A stretch of 64,000 nucleotides of DNA from Pseudoneurospora amorphoporcata (Eukaryota; Ascomycota; Sordariomycetes; Sordariales; Sordariaceae). Below are positions 1-11,436 of the stretch, in pieces (the stretch's first letter is position 1; each line of letters begins with the position of its first letter). Made by a program: the position numbers and the translations under genes. Below the pieces are notes generated by a model, which was not told the DNA's origin, ran no database searches, and saw only the letters and a program-made list of their open reading frames with translations. Location: contig MU859108.1 of NCBI GenBank assembly GCA_033297205.1, positions 124,001 through 188,000 on the forward strand, written 5' to 3'.

Positions 1-643
1 TCTGCTTCCATCTCCTCGACGGACTTGAGGTTCTGTAACATATCCATCAGACATGCTTCAACACTGACACGAGTGGGAAAGGAGACGGGGCACTTACATC
101 ACTCGGGTTCAGCACAGCTGCATCCTCCCTTCTGACTTCCGGGAAGGTGTACCCCTTATAGCTCAGCAAGCGGTGCATGTCCCTGATAAAGCCCAAGTCC
201 TCCTTATACCTGCTCGTCTCGCAAATCGTACAGCGCCATTCTTCAATGGCCTCGAGGATCTTGAGCTGAACGCGGGTGGGGCGAATCGGGGGCCGCTCGG
301 GAAAGCGGCGTACCAGCTCGTTGAGGAACTCCTTGGTGCTGATCTGGAGGTGGAAGGGATAACCGCAGTTCTTGACGCAGATGTCGAGCAGGTTGAGGGC
401 GAGCAGGGATACGTTGGGGTTGCGGTTGTTGATGTAGTTGACGATGGCCACGGAGGCCTCTCGAGGGGCAGAACCCTTTTTGGAATTGATCAAGTCGGCG
501 ATCTCGAGGTTCAGGGCCAAGTTGGGCTCGTAGTTGTCGGGACTGCAGGCGGCCGTGATGAAGCGCTGAAGCTGGGACGGTGCCGGGCGGCCCATTTCGG
601 CCCACCGGTCGCGCGTGGCATAGCGGGCAGATGCCGCCTCCAT
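1..643 (-). CDS. GGA-type clathrin adaptor, N-terminal part (VHS domain)
   Basis: GGA proteins are monomeric adaptors that bind Arf-GTP and clathrin at the trans-Golgi network and sort cargo to endosomes. The start is the ATG at 643. Exon 1 runs 643-98 (182 codons) and is almost entirely a VHS domain (about residues 22-165), with the helical segments around LALNLEIADLINSKK and SLLALNLLDICVKNCG. Exon 1 ends at a GTAAGT donor (97), and a TTACAG acceptor puts exon 2 at 32-1 and beyond. The join reads ...LNPSD/NLKSVEEMEA, which matches the VHS-to-GAT linker of GGA proteins. The GAT and ear domains must lie left of the window. STAM/HRS-type VHS proteins are the alternative, but the linker favours GGA. 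The 5' end faces TSR3 across a shared 0.9-kb promoter region. Confidence 0.85.
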
Positions 644-1536
644 GTTGCCGGCGTTCTCGGAGAGTCTGAGGGTGTTGGGTGGATGAGGAGACCGACGAGA
701 GTCAAGAGATGGAGGAGGTATTGGGGCCAGGTTGCGCAGCTTGGCGGGAATCGCCTGGACAAGAGAAGTTGGCGGCCAGGACCCAAGCCTCGGTCGGTCA
801 AGCTCCAGAGGAGTTTGTATGCTAATGAAGCTCTAGTCCGGTATTCCCGTTGGGATTGGCGTCTGGTTGGCACTCGCAACAGGAATCGAGAGTGGTGTGT
901 TGGGTGTTTCGAGTGAGAAATACGATTACGGTAAGTACGGCTTAGACAGATGATTCGATCCGAACTCTGTGACGGGAATGTCCACCGAACGGATCGCTGG
1001 CTGGATGGAAGGAGGAGGCCTGGGAGCCAGGCTGCTGCCAGGGGGGAGCTTAGACTCGTGGACCCCCTCTCAGCGGTTGCCTGCCGTTGACCCGTTTGCC
1101 AGGTTGTGATACAAGCATACGCTCCTTGTAAGTGAATAATTTCAGTCCATTTCATCGCAGTTCGACAACCCCTGAAACACTAAAGCATCTCTGCAGCAAC
1201 CGGTGAGTTGCATGAATCCGGGGAAGATGTCAATCACTCCGCAGCGGACCCCACCAGCCCACCTGCAATCAACCCCAAATTCTATGTCATCAAGGTCTAC
1301 CTACGATCGCATTGATAACTTTTTCGCCATCTGCACTTCGACCTTACCAAGCACAGCGCAACCAAGCACGCACATATCCTGACACCCGCCACCTGCTGAG
1401 GTGCTCGTTTCAGAAAACGAGGCAGTACTCCGACTATTCAGACCTATTGATTGCGACATAAAAAAAGTCCATCAAATACAAGCTCCAACCTCGACAACAT
1501 CACACACACGAAACTCAGATCAACATCACCACCACC
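644..1536. other. Divergent promoter region between GGA and TSR3
   Basis: This stretch lies between two 5' ends and should hold both promoters and leaders. ORFs that enter it (to 916 and 1155) are antisense or shadow frames of the VHS exon, with no protein-like composition. A short pyrimidine/adenine-rich leader with CACCACC precedes the TSR3 ATG. I see no RNA gene or repeat. Confidence 0.6.
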
Positions 1537-2793
1537 ATGGTCCGCCACAAGAAGGACGGCTTCTCCTCCCGCGGCGGCAAAGGCCCCCACGGCCGGCACC
1601 CGCCCCGGAACAACCCGCGCGCCGGCAAGGCCCCCGCAGACGGCAACAATAGCGGCGGCGAAGACACCACCGCCAACCCCCACGACCCGTCCACTTCCTC
1701 GCGGCCCTACCGCCCTCCCTTCAAGGCCGCCTGCTGGGACCTGGGCCACTGCGATCCCAAGCGATGCTCGGGCAAGAAGCTGATGAAGCTCGGTTTGATG
1801 CGCGAGCTGCATTTGGGCCAGCGACACTCGGGCGTCATCATCACGCCCAACGGCAAGAAGGTCGTCTCGCCCGCCGATAAAGAGTTGATGGAGCAGTACG
1901 GCGCCGCGGTGGTGGAGTGCAGCTGGGCGCGCACTAAGGAGGTGGACTGGAGGCGGGTGGGCGGCAAGTGCGAACGGTTGTTGCCGTACCTGGTGGCGGC
2001 CAACACGGTCAATTACGGCAAGCCGTTCCGGCTGAACTGCGTGGAGGCCCTGGCGGCGGCGTTTGCGATTTGTGGCCATCTGGAGTGGGCCGAGGAGATT
2101 CTGGCACCGTTTTCGTACGGCAGGGCGTTCTTGGAGATTAACAGCAAGCTGTTCAAGATTTACTCGGCGTGCAAGGATGAGGAGGAGGTCAAGAAGGCCG
2201 AGGAGGCGTGGAGGGAGAGGTTGGAGAAGGAGTATACGGAGAGCAGAGAGGGCGAGTCGGATGATATTTGGACAACTGGAAATACGAATCGGAGACCGGC
2301 CATGGATGACTCGGATGAAGAGGAGGATAGCGACGAGGAGGAAGCCGGTAGCGACGACGAAAACGACAGCGTAGACGGTATCTACCTCGGCACCAAGCCA
2401 CCACCCAAACAGAAACAGCCAGCAGCCTCCGATGACGAAGAGTCGGAAGAAGAAGACAAGGACCCCTTCGCCATATCCGACGACAGCGATGACGAAGCCG
2501 AGATGGAGGCCATTCGTCGCAAGATCCTCGCGTCCAAATCGTTTGCCAACCCCGAACCGCCCAAGAAGACGGTGGAGACCATTGCTCGACCTCAGGGACA
2601 GTACAAGCCGGATTCCGATGCCGAGCCGGATTCGGACAATGGAGAGGAGGATGATGAGTTCGACAATATCATTGCGGCTACGCCCGTTACCGATAGGATA
2701 GGGCTGCAGAAGCTGGAGAAGGAGCGGTCGAGGGCCACATTGACAGGAACCTTCTCGTCTGCTTCCATATCTGCGCCCAAAGGAGGAAGATAA
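1537..2793 (+). CDS. tsr3: 18S rRNA aminocarboxypropyltransferase TSR3
   Basis: TSR3 transfers the aminocarboxypropyl group of S-adenosylmethionine onto the hypermodified pseudouridine of 18S rRNA, late in cytoplasmic 40S maturation. It is a single exon of 418 codons with an excellent start context (CACCATGG). Residues about 60-90 carry the RLI-like N-terminal motif (CWDLGHCDPKRCSGKKL). Residues about 95-230 form the conserved SPOUT-like core, including SPADKELM, VVECSW, LPYLVAANTVNYGKP and the EALAAAFAICG helix. The C-terminal 170 residues are highly acidic and low in complexity (runs of D/E/S), as in other fungal TSR3 proteins. The N-terminal 55 residues are basic and disordered. It converges on the mitochondrial IF2 gene. 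Confidence 0.93.
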   Translation: MVRHKKDGFSSRGGKGPHGRHPPRNNPRAGKAPADGNNSGGEDTTANPHDPSTSSRPYRPPFKAACWDLGHCDPKRCSGKKLMKLGLMRELHLGQRHSGVIITPNGKKVVSPADKELMEQYGAAVVECSWARTKEVDWRRVGGKCERLLPYLVAANTVNYGKPFRLNCVEALAAAFAICGHLEWAEEILAPFSYGRAFLEINSKLFKIYSACKDEEEVKKAEEAWRERLEKEYTESREGESDDIWTTGNTNRRPAMDDSDEEEDSDEEEAGSDDENDSVDGIYLGTKPPPKQKQPAASDDEESEEEDKDPFAISDDSDDEAEMEAIRRKILASKSFANPEPPKKTVETIARPQGQYKPDSDAEPDSDNGEEDDEFDNIIAATPVTDRIGLQKLEKERSRATLTGTFSSASISAPKGGR

Positions 2794-3105
2794 AAGGAAA
2801 GAATGGGTCAAGGATGGTGCATCACTTAGGAGGGAGGTTATTATGCATTTTTTTTCAGTTCATGAATCCATCCATTTTCCATGCTCAGTAGTAGCCTTCC
2901 AACCTTCGATCAATTCATACATTCACTACTTGCTTCCGTGGTTCTACCATGTCTATATATCTCCAGGAACTGCTGATATATGCAAATACTCTATCCGCCA
3001 TCATCCACCCGTCTTTTCCCCGCAAATACATCCCATTTAAGATATCCCCGCTAAGTATTTGTACAATCGTGTAGTACGTATGGTGTTACAAAAGGAACAA
3101 GTCCT
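2794..3105. other. Convergent 3' region between TSR3 and mitochondrial IF2
   Basis: About 310 bases separate the stop codons of two convergent genes. It is AT-richer than the coding flanks and should hold both 3' UTRs. I see no gene here; the short ORF at 2843-3040 looks spurious. Confidence 0.6.
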
Positions 3106-6100
3106 TTACAGATGCCTCTTCTCTACAACCTCTTCCACGACTTGGATAAGATCGCCTTCCTTGATGTCGTCAAACTCATCACTAAATTCGAGACCGCACT
3201 CGGTACCCTTGCGCATCTCCGTAACTTCCTTCTTGCCATGCTTGACTGAGCTGATGGTACCTGTTTTCGTCATTGTTAGTAAATTGCCAACCGAAAGTAA
3301 AAACGGGGGAAAAGAAAAAGGAGAAGAAAATACTTACCATCGAAAACAAGCTCTCCCTTCCTCTGCAACCTCACCCGTGCATTCCTCGAAACCGCTCCGT
3401 TCCTGACCTTGACACCCGCAACGTTCTTGTACTTGCGTCCCTTGATATTAATAGCAAACACCTGCGCCACCTCGGCCTCGCCCACCACCCTGAACGAGAT
3501 CGCGGGGGCCAAAGATTCGCTCAGGATCTGGCGCACCTCCTCCGTTAGGTTGTAGATGATGTTGTGGTCCATGATCTTGACATTGTTCTCGACCGCCAGG
3601 CGCTTGATGTGGCCGGCGATCGGGTTGTTGAAGTTGATAATCGTGCTTCCCGAAACCGCGGCATGCTCGACGTCCGACTCGGTGATCTGGCCCGGAGATG
3701 AAAGCAGCACGCGGGGACGCACCTCGTTGCTTCCGATCTCGAGAATCGACGCGCACACGGCCTCGACCGAGCCGTGCACGTCGCCCTTGACCGTGAAGTT
3801 GATAATCTTGGGTCCATCTGGCTTCTCCTCCGCGGCCTCGGCCTCTTCGGCTACGATCCGCTCGGCCTCGCGCTCGCGCCTGATCCTCTCCATCTCCGTC
3901 ATCTGCTCCATGGCCTCCTCGCGCTCCTTCTGCTCGATGCGGTAATGCACTGCAATCTTGGCCTTGTCTTCGTCGGGCGCCTGAAGGACCATGTCGCCCG
4001 CCTCGGGCGGTTCCTTCCAGCCGAGAATCTCGACGGCTGTTCCAGGGGGGGCCTCTTCGACCTCAACGCCCGCTTCGTTGCGCAGACTGCGCACCTTTGC
4101 GAAGACACGGCCGGCGACGACGAAGTCGCCGGGGCGGAGGGTGCCGCGCTTGACGAGCACGGTGGCCACGCGACCGATGGGCTTGATGCTGGACTCGAGA
4201 ACCCAGCCCTCGGCCATGCCGTCGGGCTCGGCGCGGATGTCGAGCATCTCGGACAGGGTAAGGATGTTGTCCTCGAGATCGTCCATGCCTTGACCGGTCT
4301 TGCCACTGACGCATACAACCTGGACATCACCGCCGTAGTCCTCGATCTCGACGCCGTTGGCGGCTAAGTCGGACTTGACACGCTCGACATTGGCTTGATC
4401 CTTGTCGATCTTGTTGATGGCCACGATCATGGGAACCCTGGCGGAGCGGGCATGCTTGATGGCCTCGATGGTCTGCGGCTTGACACTGTCGTCGGCGGCG
4501 ACAACCAGGATGACGATGTCGGTGACGTTGGCGCCGCGCTGTCTCATGGACAGGAAAGCAGCGTGACCGGGGGTATCCAGGAAGGTAATTTGCTTACCTG
4601 AGGACATCGCCACGGAGAAGGCACCAATGTGCTGGGTAATACCACCGTGCTCACCGGCTGCGATGGAAGACTTCCGCAGGTAATCGAGCAAAGTGGTCTT
4701 ACCGTGATCGACGTGGCCCATGATAGTGACGACCGGTGGCCGCAAGGGTACCGTAGACATGTCCTCAGGAGGAGGGCGTGGCTTCAAGTCCTCATCCTCA
4801 CCAGCGTCAACTGTTGGGTCGAAGCCGTACTCTTGGGCAACCAAGGCGGCCGTCTCGCCGGTCATGATGCTATCCTTGGCGATATCCTCGAATCCGAGTT
4901 CTCCCAGTTGGGAGATGAACAGGTCTGTCTTCACGCCAAGGGCCATGCCGAGGTTGGCAACGCTAATGAACTCGGGAAGGAGAATGGGGATAGGGCCAGT
5001 CTCCTCATGCTGGAGCCTCTCCTTCTCGGCCTTCCTGGCCAACCTTTCACGACGCTTATACTCGTACGCCATATCATCGAAATCGTCGTCTTCGTTGTAG
5101 TCGTGCCGCCTGCCTCCCTTCTTCTTAGGCTTCTTTTCCTCCTGGATGTACCGCGAAGGAATCGGTATCTCTTCCAATGCAACCCTATCGCCTCTTCGCT
5201 GCCTTGCGTTATCCCTGCCTCGGGGCTTTTCGAAGTCTTGGTGCTCCAGCTTGCCTCGGGGCTTCTCGAAGTCTTGGTGCTCCATCTTCTGCCCTTCGTT
5301 CTCCTTAGGCTTTCCTCCGTAGTCGTCAGCCCAATCCCACCCATCCGACATTTGCTTCTTGAACGCCTCAGTAGCCTCCTGAGTCCTCTCGGAAGTCTCT
5401 CCGGATTGCGCTGGCCTGGTTGCATATCGATCTTCAGCCTGCTTCAAAAAGTCGCTACTACCTCTGGGCTCCAAACCTCGCTCTTCCTGAGAAGGGGGGG
5501 CGGACTTGACAAAATCGTTATTACCAGCCAAGTTGATGTTTCCAAGTCCAGTGCCTGTACGGCGGATGAGCCCCGTCCATTGCCTTTCAGTTTCACGCGG
5601 AGGAGCTGAATCCGATGGAGGTGCGAACTTGGATGAGATTGACTTGTAAACCTCACGAGCTGAAGTTCTGGGTGGTGGAGGAGGAGGCTGGGTGGAAAAT
5701 ATGTCATCCCATGCGTCTGTATTGTCCGCACGGCGCTCCTCTTCCTCGGCGTTCTGCAAGTCGTCCTTGAGAGAACCAGTCTCTTGGCGTTTCCGTAGAT
5801 CTTTGGCCGAAAGTTGACCTGTCTGTCCATCATGAGCAAAGAGGCCATCAGCAAGGCTTCTCATATTCTTTGCGGGGGCCTGAGGCTGGCTCTGAGCATG
5901 TCTTTGCTGCAAACGATCCCTGGTTGCTATTTCGTGGGGAAGGAGTTGTTGTGTCTGGGGTTGGCTGGCTGGCTGCCTGGAGGCTGAAGAGGCGCCCCAG
6001 CTGCTTGTTCCCCAGCTGCTCGTTCCCCAGCTGCTTGTTCCCCATCCTCCACCAGCTGGTTCAATAGGTTTGCTGGGCGTCGCACTGGCGGCTTCCAAAG

Positions 6101-7082
6101 CACCCCAGCTGCTTTTCCCCGCGCCATCAACTTGTTCACTAGGTTGGCTGGTTTGGGGCGGCTTTGGTGATTCCCGGTTGGAGAGGCTCGATAGACTGCT
6201 GATAGTCGGTTGACTTTGAGCTGTTGGTTCTTGTGCCGGTCGGCTGGGAATTGGTTTGCTAGGAGCCGTTTGACTGGAAGTTGATAGTTTAGGAGTTTCT
6301 TGAGGTTTAGGCGCCTGTGCCGGGAGACGCCTCATACCAAAAGGCTCTAATACCGTTCGTACAGGAGCCAGAGTTTCTCGAGCTTCGCGCTCAGTTTTGG
6401 GTCCCGGCGTTTCTGTTGTAGGTTCCTGACCTGGTTTTTTCGGACGCAAGAGCATCCTGTGCACTACAGGTCCCTGCTGTTCCTTCCACGGCGAACCCCT
6501 CGTGAATTCGTTCTGTTGGCCTTCGGGTAGCCGGCGCACCGGACGGTCACTCGGGGCGCGTTTGAAAGGCTCTGGCGCCAGTTTCCGAGCGGGCTGAGGA
6601 GGGTCCTTATGAGCAACGGCGGCCGCGGCCATTTTCAACAAGCGCTCTCTGGCGGCGATCTCGTGAGGAAGCAAAGCAGCGTTAGGGTTGGCGGGCTTTG
6701 GTTGACTCTGTGTCGCTCCCGTTCCGGGTGTCGTTTGGGTGGCCGGGGTCGCGGGGGCGGCCGGTTTCCAGGAACCACCCCATCCTCCTCCAACACCTGG
6801 TGTCGCGGGCTGTTGTTGGGTACCCCAGCTAGGTTTATCGTCCCACGAAGAGTATACGCGACGGGTATTCGGCTGGATTCGTTGCTGTTGTTGCTGGCGA
6901 AGTTGCCATCTATGGCGGCAGAGCAGACACACAGAGGAAGTGCTCTGCTTCTATTTTCAGTAGAGTTGTCTCCATGTTAGCTAACTAACCATGGACTTGA
7001 ACCGACTTGCTCTACGTCGTCATTAAGGAATGCGCGCAAGGGAATCAGCACTTACCTGCAACAATCCGCCCCTAATCATCAT
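3106..7082 (-). CDS. ifm1: Mitochondrial translation initiation factor IF-2
   Basis: This GTPase brings initiator tRNA to the mitochondrial small ribosomal subunit. My model has exons 7082-7056, 6950-3338 and 3260-3106, giving 1264 residues. The first 27-nt exon supplies MMIRGGLLQ, ends at GTAAGT, and joins KQSTSSV, giving a basic, acid-poor presequence. The last intron (77 nt, GTAAGT..CAG) joins VFDG to TISSVKHG. The IF2_N-like helix is near residue 660-715. GTPase motifs are GHVDHGKTT (about 753), DTPGH (about 800) and NKID (about 853), followed by IF2 domains II-IV. The N-terminal 650 residues are Q/P/S-rich and disordered, so the protein is much longer than usual for mitochondrial IF2. 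Two tandem repeats lie in this extension: SSWGT and a 12-residue EHQDFEKPRG unit. Confidence 0.92.
5218..5283 (-). repeat. 36-nt tandem duplication inside the IF2 coding region
   Basis: Two adjacent copies differ at only a few positions and encode the EHQDFEKPRG unit twice in the disordered N-terminal extension. The unit length is a multiple of three, so the frame is kept. Confidence 0.85.
5992..6052 (-). repeat. 15-nt tandem repeat encoding SSWGT units
   Basis: About four copies of a CCCCAGCTGCT(T/C)GTT-type unit on the plus strand encode consecutive SSWGT pentapeptides on the minus strand in the IF2 N-terminal extension. Copies are nearly identical in DNA, suggesting recent slippage. Confidence 0.8.
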
Positions 7083-7619
7083 GTTTTATCACAGGGCATA
7101 GTTTGCCCAGCAGGACCAGAGAGGAGAAAGTAGAACAAGAGCCTGGCGCGACAAGCCAAGGTGCAATTTTGTATTGTAACTTACACGGGCGATCCGTTCC
7201 GTCCCGCAGTTCGCCAAAGCTTCCATTCGTACTGGTGCTGCAGCGCAGCGCTACATAATTAAAGTGGATACCCGGTTGACTGATAAGATAGGACGCGCCT
7301 GCGGAATAAACCTGAAGGTAGCGAGGGGCAGCTGTCAGGCAGGCAAAGCGCCCGGCGGGTTAGGGTTGCGCCAGTGCCTTTTGCTGGAGGTAGCTCCATC
7401 TGGTACGTACCGTCGAAGCTTCCCCCTGACGTGGACCCTTTTGGCCCCTCTCCAGAAATTTGGCCGTCCCGGCACTTCCTTCCATCAGAACGAAGCTGTC
7501 AACTTTCTCTTCTTCTCCATCTCCTCACCGTCTCTTGACTTTCTCTTCTCCATTTCTTGAGGTTCCTCCCTCCTCAAGTTTTTCAATTCATCACACCCAA
7601 CCCGTCGCCAAACCAAAGC
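7083..7619. other. Divergent promoter region, mitochondrial IF2 and membrane protein
   Basis: This interval lies between two 5' ends. Pyrimidine-rich CT tracts (about 7500-7560) precede the plus-strand start. A GTAAGT motif on the minus strand near 7183 could be a 5'-UTR donor, but I could not assign an acceptor. No gene is seen. Confidence 0.5.
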
Positions 7620-8681
7620 ATGGCGCCTAAGAAGACCAGCAAGGGCGCAAAGAGCAGCAGCTCCTCCTCCGGGGGAAGTGGTGCTCTCGAGCCGCCCAAA
7701 CCCTTCCGCGTCGCTCCCGATTCACTCAAGCCTTTCACCAACTCGCTCTCCAAGAAACATGTCTACATCGCGCACGTCGACCAGAAGCCGGCCTCCTTCA
7801 AGCGCAAGATCTTCTCGGTGCCGATCCTGCTCAACACCTTCGTCTTCGCCCTTTTTCTCTGGCGCATGTGGTACATCATCCCCTACTACGTTGAGCTCCT
7901 CAGTTCTTCGTTCCTGGGCTACGAGAACTCGACGACGATCCGCATGGCCGACCTAACCTACCGACAATTTTTCATGGTGGCCGGCCGCCGCACACTCACG
8001 TTCCTCTTCGACTTCCTGCTGGCCATGTTCGTCTGGCCGTGGCCCATCGAGTTCGTGTTCGGGCGCAAGCACGGCAGCCCCGTGTCCTGGCGGATGGCAG
8101 TCGGATTCCGAGACAAGGAGATCTATGTCAGGCGCTCCCGGTCTTGGGACACGCAGGTTTATGGGGTGGACATCTTTTCGGATAAGTCGCAGGGCAACGA
8201 GGCGCGCAGCATTTTGTGGAGCATGGTCCGCAACGCGACGAACCCCATGCTGCTGCAGGAGAAGACGGGATATCTGACCATGAACGGGGACTGGGATTTG
8301 GACTGGAAGGCCATGGTCAAGGCGACTACCTTGGTGGATAAGGAGATTCCTCTGGACGCGTTCCGCACGCTGGTGCTTTTCCACCATGACAAGTTTGGGT
8401 GGATTGCGATTGACATAATTGCTTCCGGGGAGAGTGCGCAGGACGATGAGCGCAGGAGACAGGTGTTTGCATTCCGCGATGCGCTGGCGGCGGTTGGAAA
8501 GGAGAACCTGTTCTATCGCTGGATCGAGGTCATTCAGTTTGAGACCCAGCAGGGCGGCTTTACGCAAGAGAGGCAGCTCGAGGTGGCACAGAAGATTAGG
8601 GATCTATTCAAGGAAAACGGAGTGGATTTTGACGAGTTCTGGAAGGAGGCTGTCGGGTCGGACTCTTCAGTTGGGATATAA
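7620..8681 (+). CDS. Conserved-looking fungal membrane protein, function unknown
   Basis: I do not recognise this gene. The reading frame is open from 7557, but I chose the ATG at 7620 (MAPKKTSKGAK) because the upstream codons read like a translated CT-rich leader. The product is 353 residues in a single exon. After a Lys/Ser-rich head, two hydrophobic segments are visible: about residues 69-92 (VPILLNTFVFALFLWRMWYI) and about 126-145 (LTFLFDFLLAMFVWPWPIEF). The remaining 200 residues are soluble and well structured in composition (WSMVRNATNPMLL, DWDLDWKAMVKATTL, FHHDKFGWIAIDI), ending in an acidic helix. An ER or organelle membrane location with a large soluble C-terminal domain is inference. 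Codon use matches the neighbours. Confidence 0.8.
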   Translation: MAPKKTSKGAKSSSSSSGGSGALEPPKPFRVAPDSLKPFTNSLSKKHVYIAHVDQKPASFKRKIFSVPILLNTFVFALFLWRMWYIIPYYVELLSSSFLGYENSTTIRMADLTYRQFFMVAGRRTLTFLFDFLLAMFVWPWPIEFVFGRKHGSPVSWRMAVGFRDKEIYVRRSRSWDTQVYGVDIFSDKSQGNEARSILWSMVRNATNPMLLQEKTGYLTMNGDWDLDWKAMVKATTLVDKEIPLDAFRTLVLFHHDKFGWIAIDIIASGESAQDDERRRQVFAFRDALAAVGKENLFYRWIEVIQFETQQGGFTQERQLEVAQKIRDLFKENGVDFDEFWKEAVGSDSSVGI

Positions 8682-8927
8682 TGACCTATGTTCGAAAATT
8701 AAAATGGAAAAAGTGGTGAAAATGGAAAAGGTGGAGAAAAGAAGGCAGCGACATATACATACCGGCTGAGTTGACGTGAATAGGCATATACTTCCCGGGC
8801 AACACTAGATCATAATGCATACACAGGTATGCACGGCTGGAGAATAAAAGGTACCGGAAGAACCCAGATGATTACCGCTGCGTGTTCGCTGCGGTCTATG
8901 TAAAAATAAGAAATGACCCGAGAAAGC

Positions 8928-8946
8928 AAAAAAAAAAAAAAAAAAA
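8928..8946 (+). repeat. A19 homopolymer in a 292-base convergent gap
   Basis: Nineteen consecutive A residues lie between the stop of the membrane-protein gene (8681) and the stop of the PP28 gene (8974). On the minus strand it is a T tract just past the PP28 stop. It may help 3'-end formation or be a slippage-prone tract. Confidence 0.9.
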
Positions 8947-8973
8947 GGAATCAAGTTTCCGCCCTCACTGCCT

Positions 8974-9919
8974 TTATTTCTTGCTGCTCTTAGCCTTCTT
9001 CTGAGGACCAAGGGCGGCCTCGCGCCTCTTGGCCTCCTTGGCTTCGAACTGTTCCCTCTTGAGCTTCTCCTGGGCTTCGCGCTCTTCCTTCTCGGCCTAG
9101 TGAAATCCGAAGCAGTTAGAGTCATGTTTGTCTCATACAATGTAGAATCAATATGCCATACCTGTTTCCTGGCAGCCTCCTGCTCTCTTTTCTCACGAAT
9201 GAGCTTCAACCTAGCGAGGTCGGCCTTGGCCTGATCCGTCTTACCGGCCTCATGAAGCTTCTGATACCTCTCCTTCGCAGCGGCCGCCGCCGCCGCCTCG
9301 CGCTCCTTCCTGTTACCAGGTGCCGAGTCCGCTATGCTGAGCTTCTTGACACCGGCGGTAGCCTCATCATCCGATTCCGCCGCAGCCTTGGGGGCGACGG
9401 GCTTCTGGGTCTGCTTGCGTGCAGCCTTGGAGTGGTTGGGGTTGGCGGGCATGGGCGCATCGTCATCTTCGCTCTCCTCTTCGGAACCGCTAGGAGGCAA
9501 GTCGCCGACCTGGACGGCGGCGGCCTTGGCGCGCGCGATGGCGGCTTCCTTGCGGGCCTTCTTTTGCGCCTTGAGCTCCTCGCGGGTCAGCTCGACCTTG
9601 GGACCCTTGCTGCCGGAGGGACCAGCCTCGTCCTCGGAAGACTCCTCCTCCTCAGACTCCTCCTCAGACTCGGAATCGTTCTTCTTGGCGCCGGAGCTCC
9701 ACATGCCGACTTCGTTGCCATCGGCGTCGAGGGGGCGAAGGTCGCGGGAGAAATGGTGACCACCTGGAAGGGCGGTTGGTGGTTAGCTGTCGGTCAGTTT
9801 TGTAGGAGTCGGGGTAGAGTAGTGCCGTGGCAGCCTCTGTGTTGTAGCATACCTCCACGAGTATACTTCTTGAATTTGCCGCCGCGTCCACGACCAGCTG
9901 GGCCAGTACCGCCTGCCAT
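8974..9919 (-). CDS. PP28/PDAP1-type casein-kinase-substrate phosphoprotein
   Basis: My model has exons 9919-9853, 9763-9162 and 9096-8974, giving 263 residues. The start MAGGTGPAGRGRGGKFKKYT joins GGHHFSRDL across an 89-nt intron (GTATGC..CAG). The last intron (65 nt, GTATGG..TAG) joins AARKQ to AEKEEREAQ. Residues about 130-240 are the PP28 domain (heat- and acid-stable 28-kDa phosphoprotein): NRKEREA, KERYQKLHEAGKTDQAKADL and a long charged helix ending in a Lys-rich tail. The N-terminal half has acidic Ser clusters (SESEEESEEEESSEDE) that are plausible CK2 sites. In animals this family binds PDGF and RNA-related partners; the fungal role is unclear. The N-terminal Gly/Arg region is typical of the fungal members. 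Confidence 0.88.
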
Positions 9920-11436
9920 TGTGTCTTTTGGTCTTTGGGGAGTAGGCTGGTTTGGGTTTGAAAGTTGTGGTCGACGCTTTTCCGGTCGAGTGTCGTGGGT
10001 ATTTATGGAATTCTTTCCAATCGAACGACGAGTCGTAAAGTTGTTCGTGCGACTACCAGAAATGAAGTTGAGGATGAGTCTTACAACAATGGATGCAACA
10101 CAACGGCACAGCCTTTTCCTCGAGTTTGTCGCAGAAAGTTAATGGGGCAGCATCCACCTCGGACCCGACTCTGGTTTGAGATGCCCCGCATTAGGCAGGT
10201 ACGAGAGTACATGCAGTACGTAGAACTGCGAACGTATGTAGATTGTAGAATGTAGAGGCACTGTAGGCTTACCCAACCGCCTATCGGCAAGCCATTATTG
10301 GCTATCCCCTTATCGAACCATGACTCCACTGCAGCCCCCAGGGCCCGTGGCTGAGTTCCGCTGTTTCTTGCACCTTCGTCGGCTGTGAGGCGGTGCAACC
10401 CGTTCTGCCGCAGGTGGCTTGCGCTTACTTTAAAAGTCTCCCCCGCGACCCCAAATTTTGGGGCTTGCTTTTTCTCTTCTCTTTTTTCTCTTCACAACAC
10501 ATAAAACATATGTTCCTTCGTATTCACTCCGGTTTCCGTCTACTGCAATGACATTCTGGAGGGGAAAGCGGAGGATAGAAGAGAATTACTTCAAGCTCTT
10601 ACCCTCTACCTTTGTTCTTCTCTGTCGAGGAGTAGAGAAATATTTTGCCTGGGACATTTGAAACACGCACCCCCTATTTTCTGAGGGTGCACGTCGTGAT
10701 ATTTTCAACAGGGACTTGGTGCATAGTGAACCAAATGAGTCGATAACTTGAATAATGCGCTTGTCTTGACAGTACCTGTAGCCTGAAAGGTCTGGACGTT
10801 TGTGCCCGTTGTGTTCGCGCAAATAGGAAACGCGGGATGCAAGCGGCGAGATGTGCCTGTCCGGGTGGATGAAAACGTTGAACGCTTTGGTGGTGTTCAT
10901 GCTATGCTACAGATATCACAACCTCTTCCAACTTGTTGGAAACCGAGGAAGTCCTCAGTTGTATCACAGATACGACGTGGAGCTAGTCTCAGTTCTATTT
11001 CTGTGATATGTTCGTCTTGTCGATTTCTTTTTTTCTAACCGTCCTCCATCAACGTCTCTCCTTTTGCGGAAGTCAAGCATTTTCCAGTTGAGTCGTTGCT
11101 TCGTGAAGGCTTTTCCATCTCAGCATTTTCGCTTGTTGAACCCATATGACAACAGACACCGACATACACCACACAGACTTGACATGGACTGTCAATATAG
11201 CCCCAGATGGGACAAATGTAACCGAACAGCACATTTTTGGCAATATCATCGTCATGACCACCACACAGCACCAGCTTCGAAGCTCACATATGCCGGGCAG
11301 TAGACCGGGGGGAAACGTAGCAAAACAAGTATTTCGAGTTCCGCAAGGCAAGTCTCAACTACCCAACTTGATAACCACTACTGTAATTCCATCCGTCACT
11401 CAAGCTTCTGAACTCCCCACACAAATCATCCTACGC
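9920..11436. other. Intergenic region, PP28 promoter and eIF2A 3' flank
   Basis: The region separates the 5' end of PP28 from the 3' end of eIF2A. ORFs inside are short and lack a coding look. The plus-strand ORF that begins at 11146 is the antisense shadow of eIF2A. I see no RNA gene or mobile element. Confidence 0.55.

Noticed and set aside
173..916. 247-codon plus-strand ORF over the GGA gene
   Set aside because: Antisense to the VHS exon; the sense frame gives an unmistakable VHS domain.
1444..2811. 455-codon minus-strand ORF
   Set aside because: Exact antisense of TSR3, which has a recognisable family core and strong start context.
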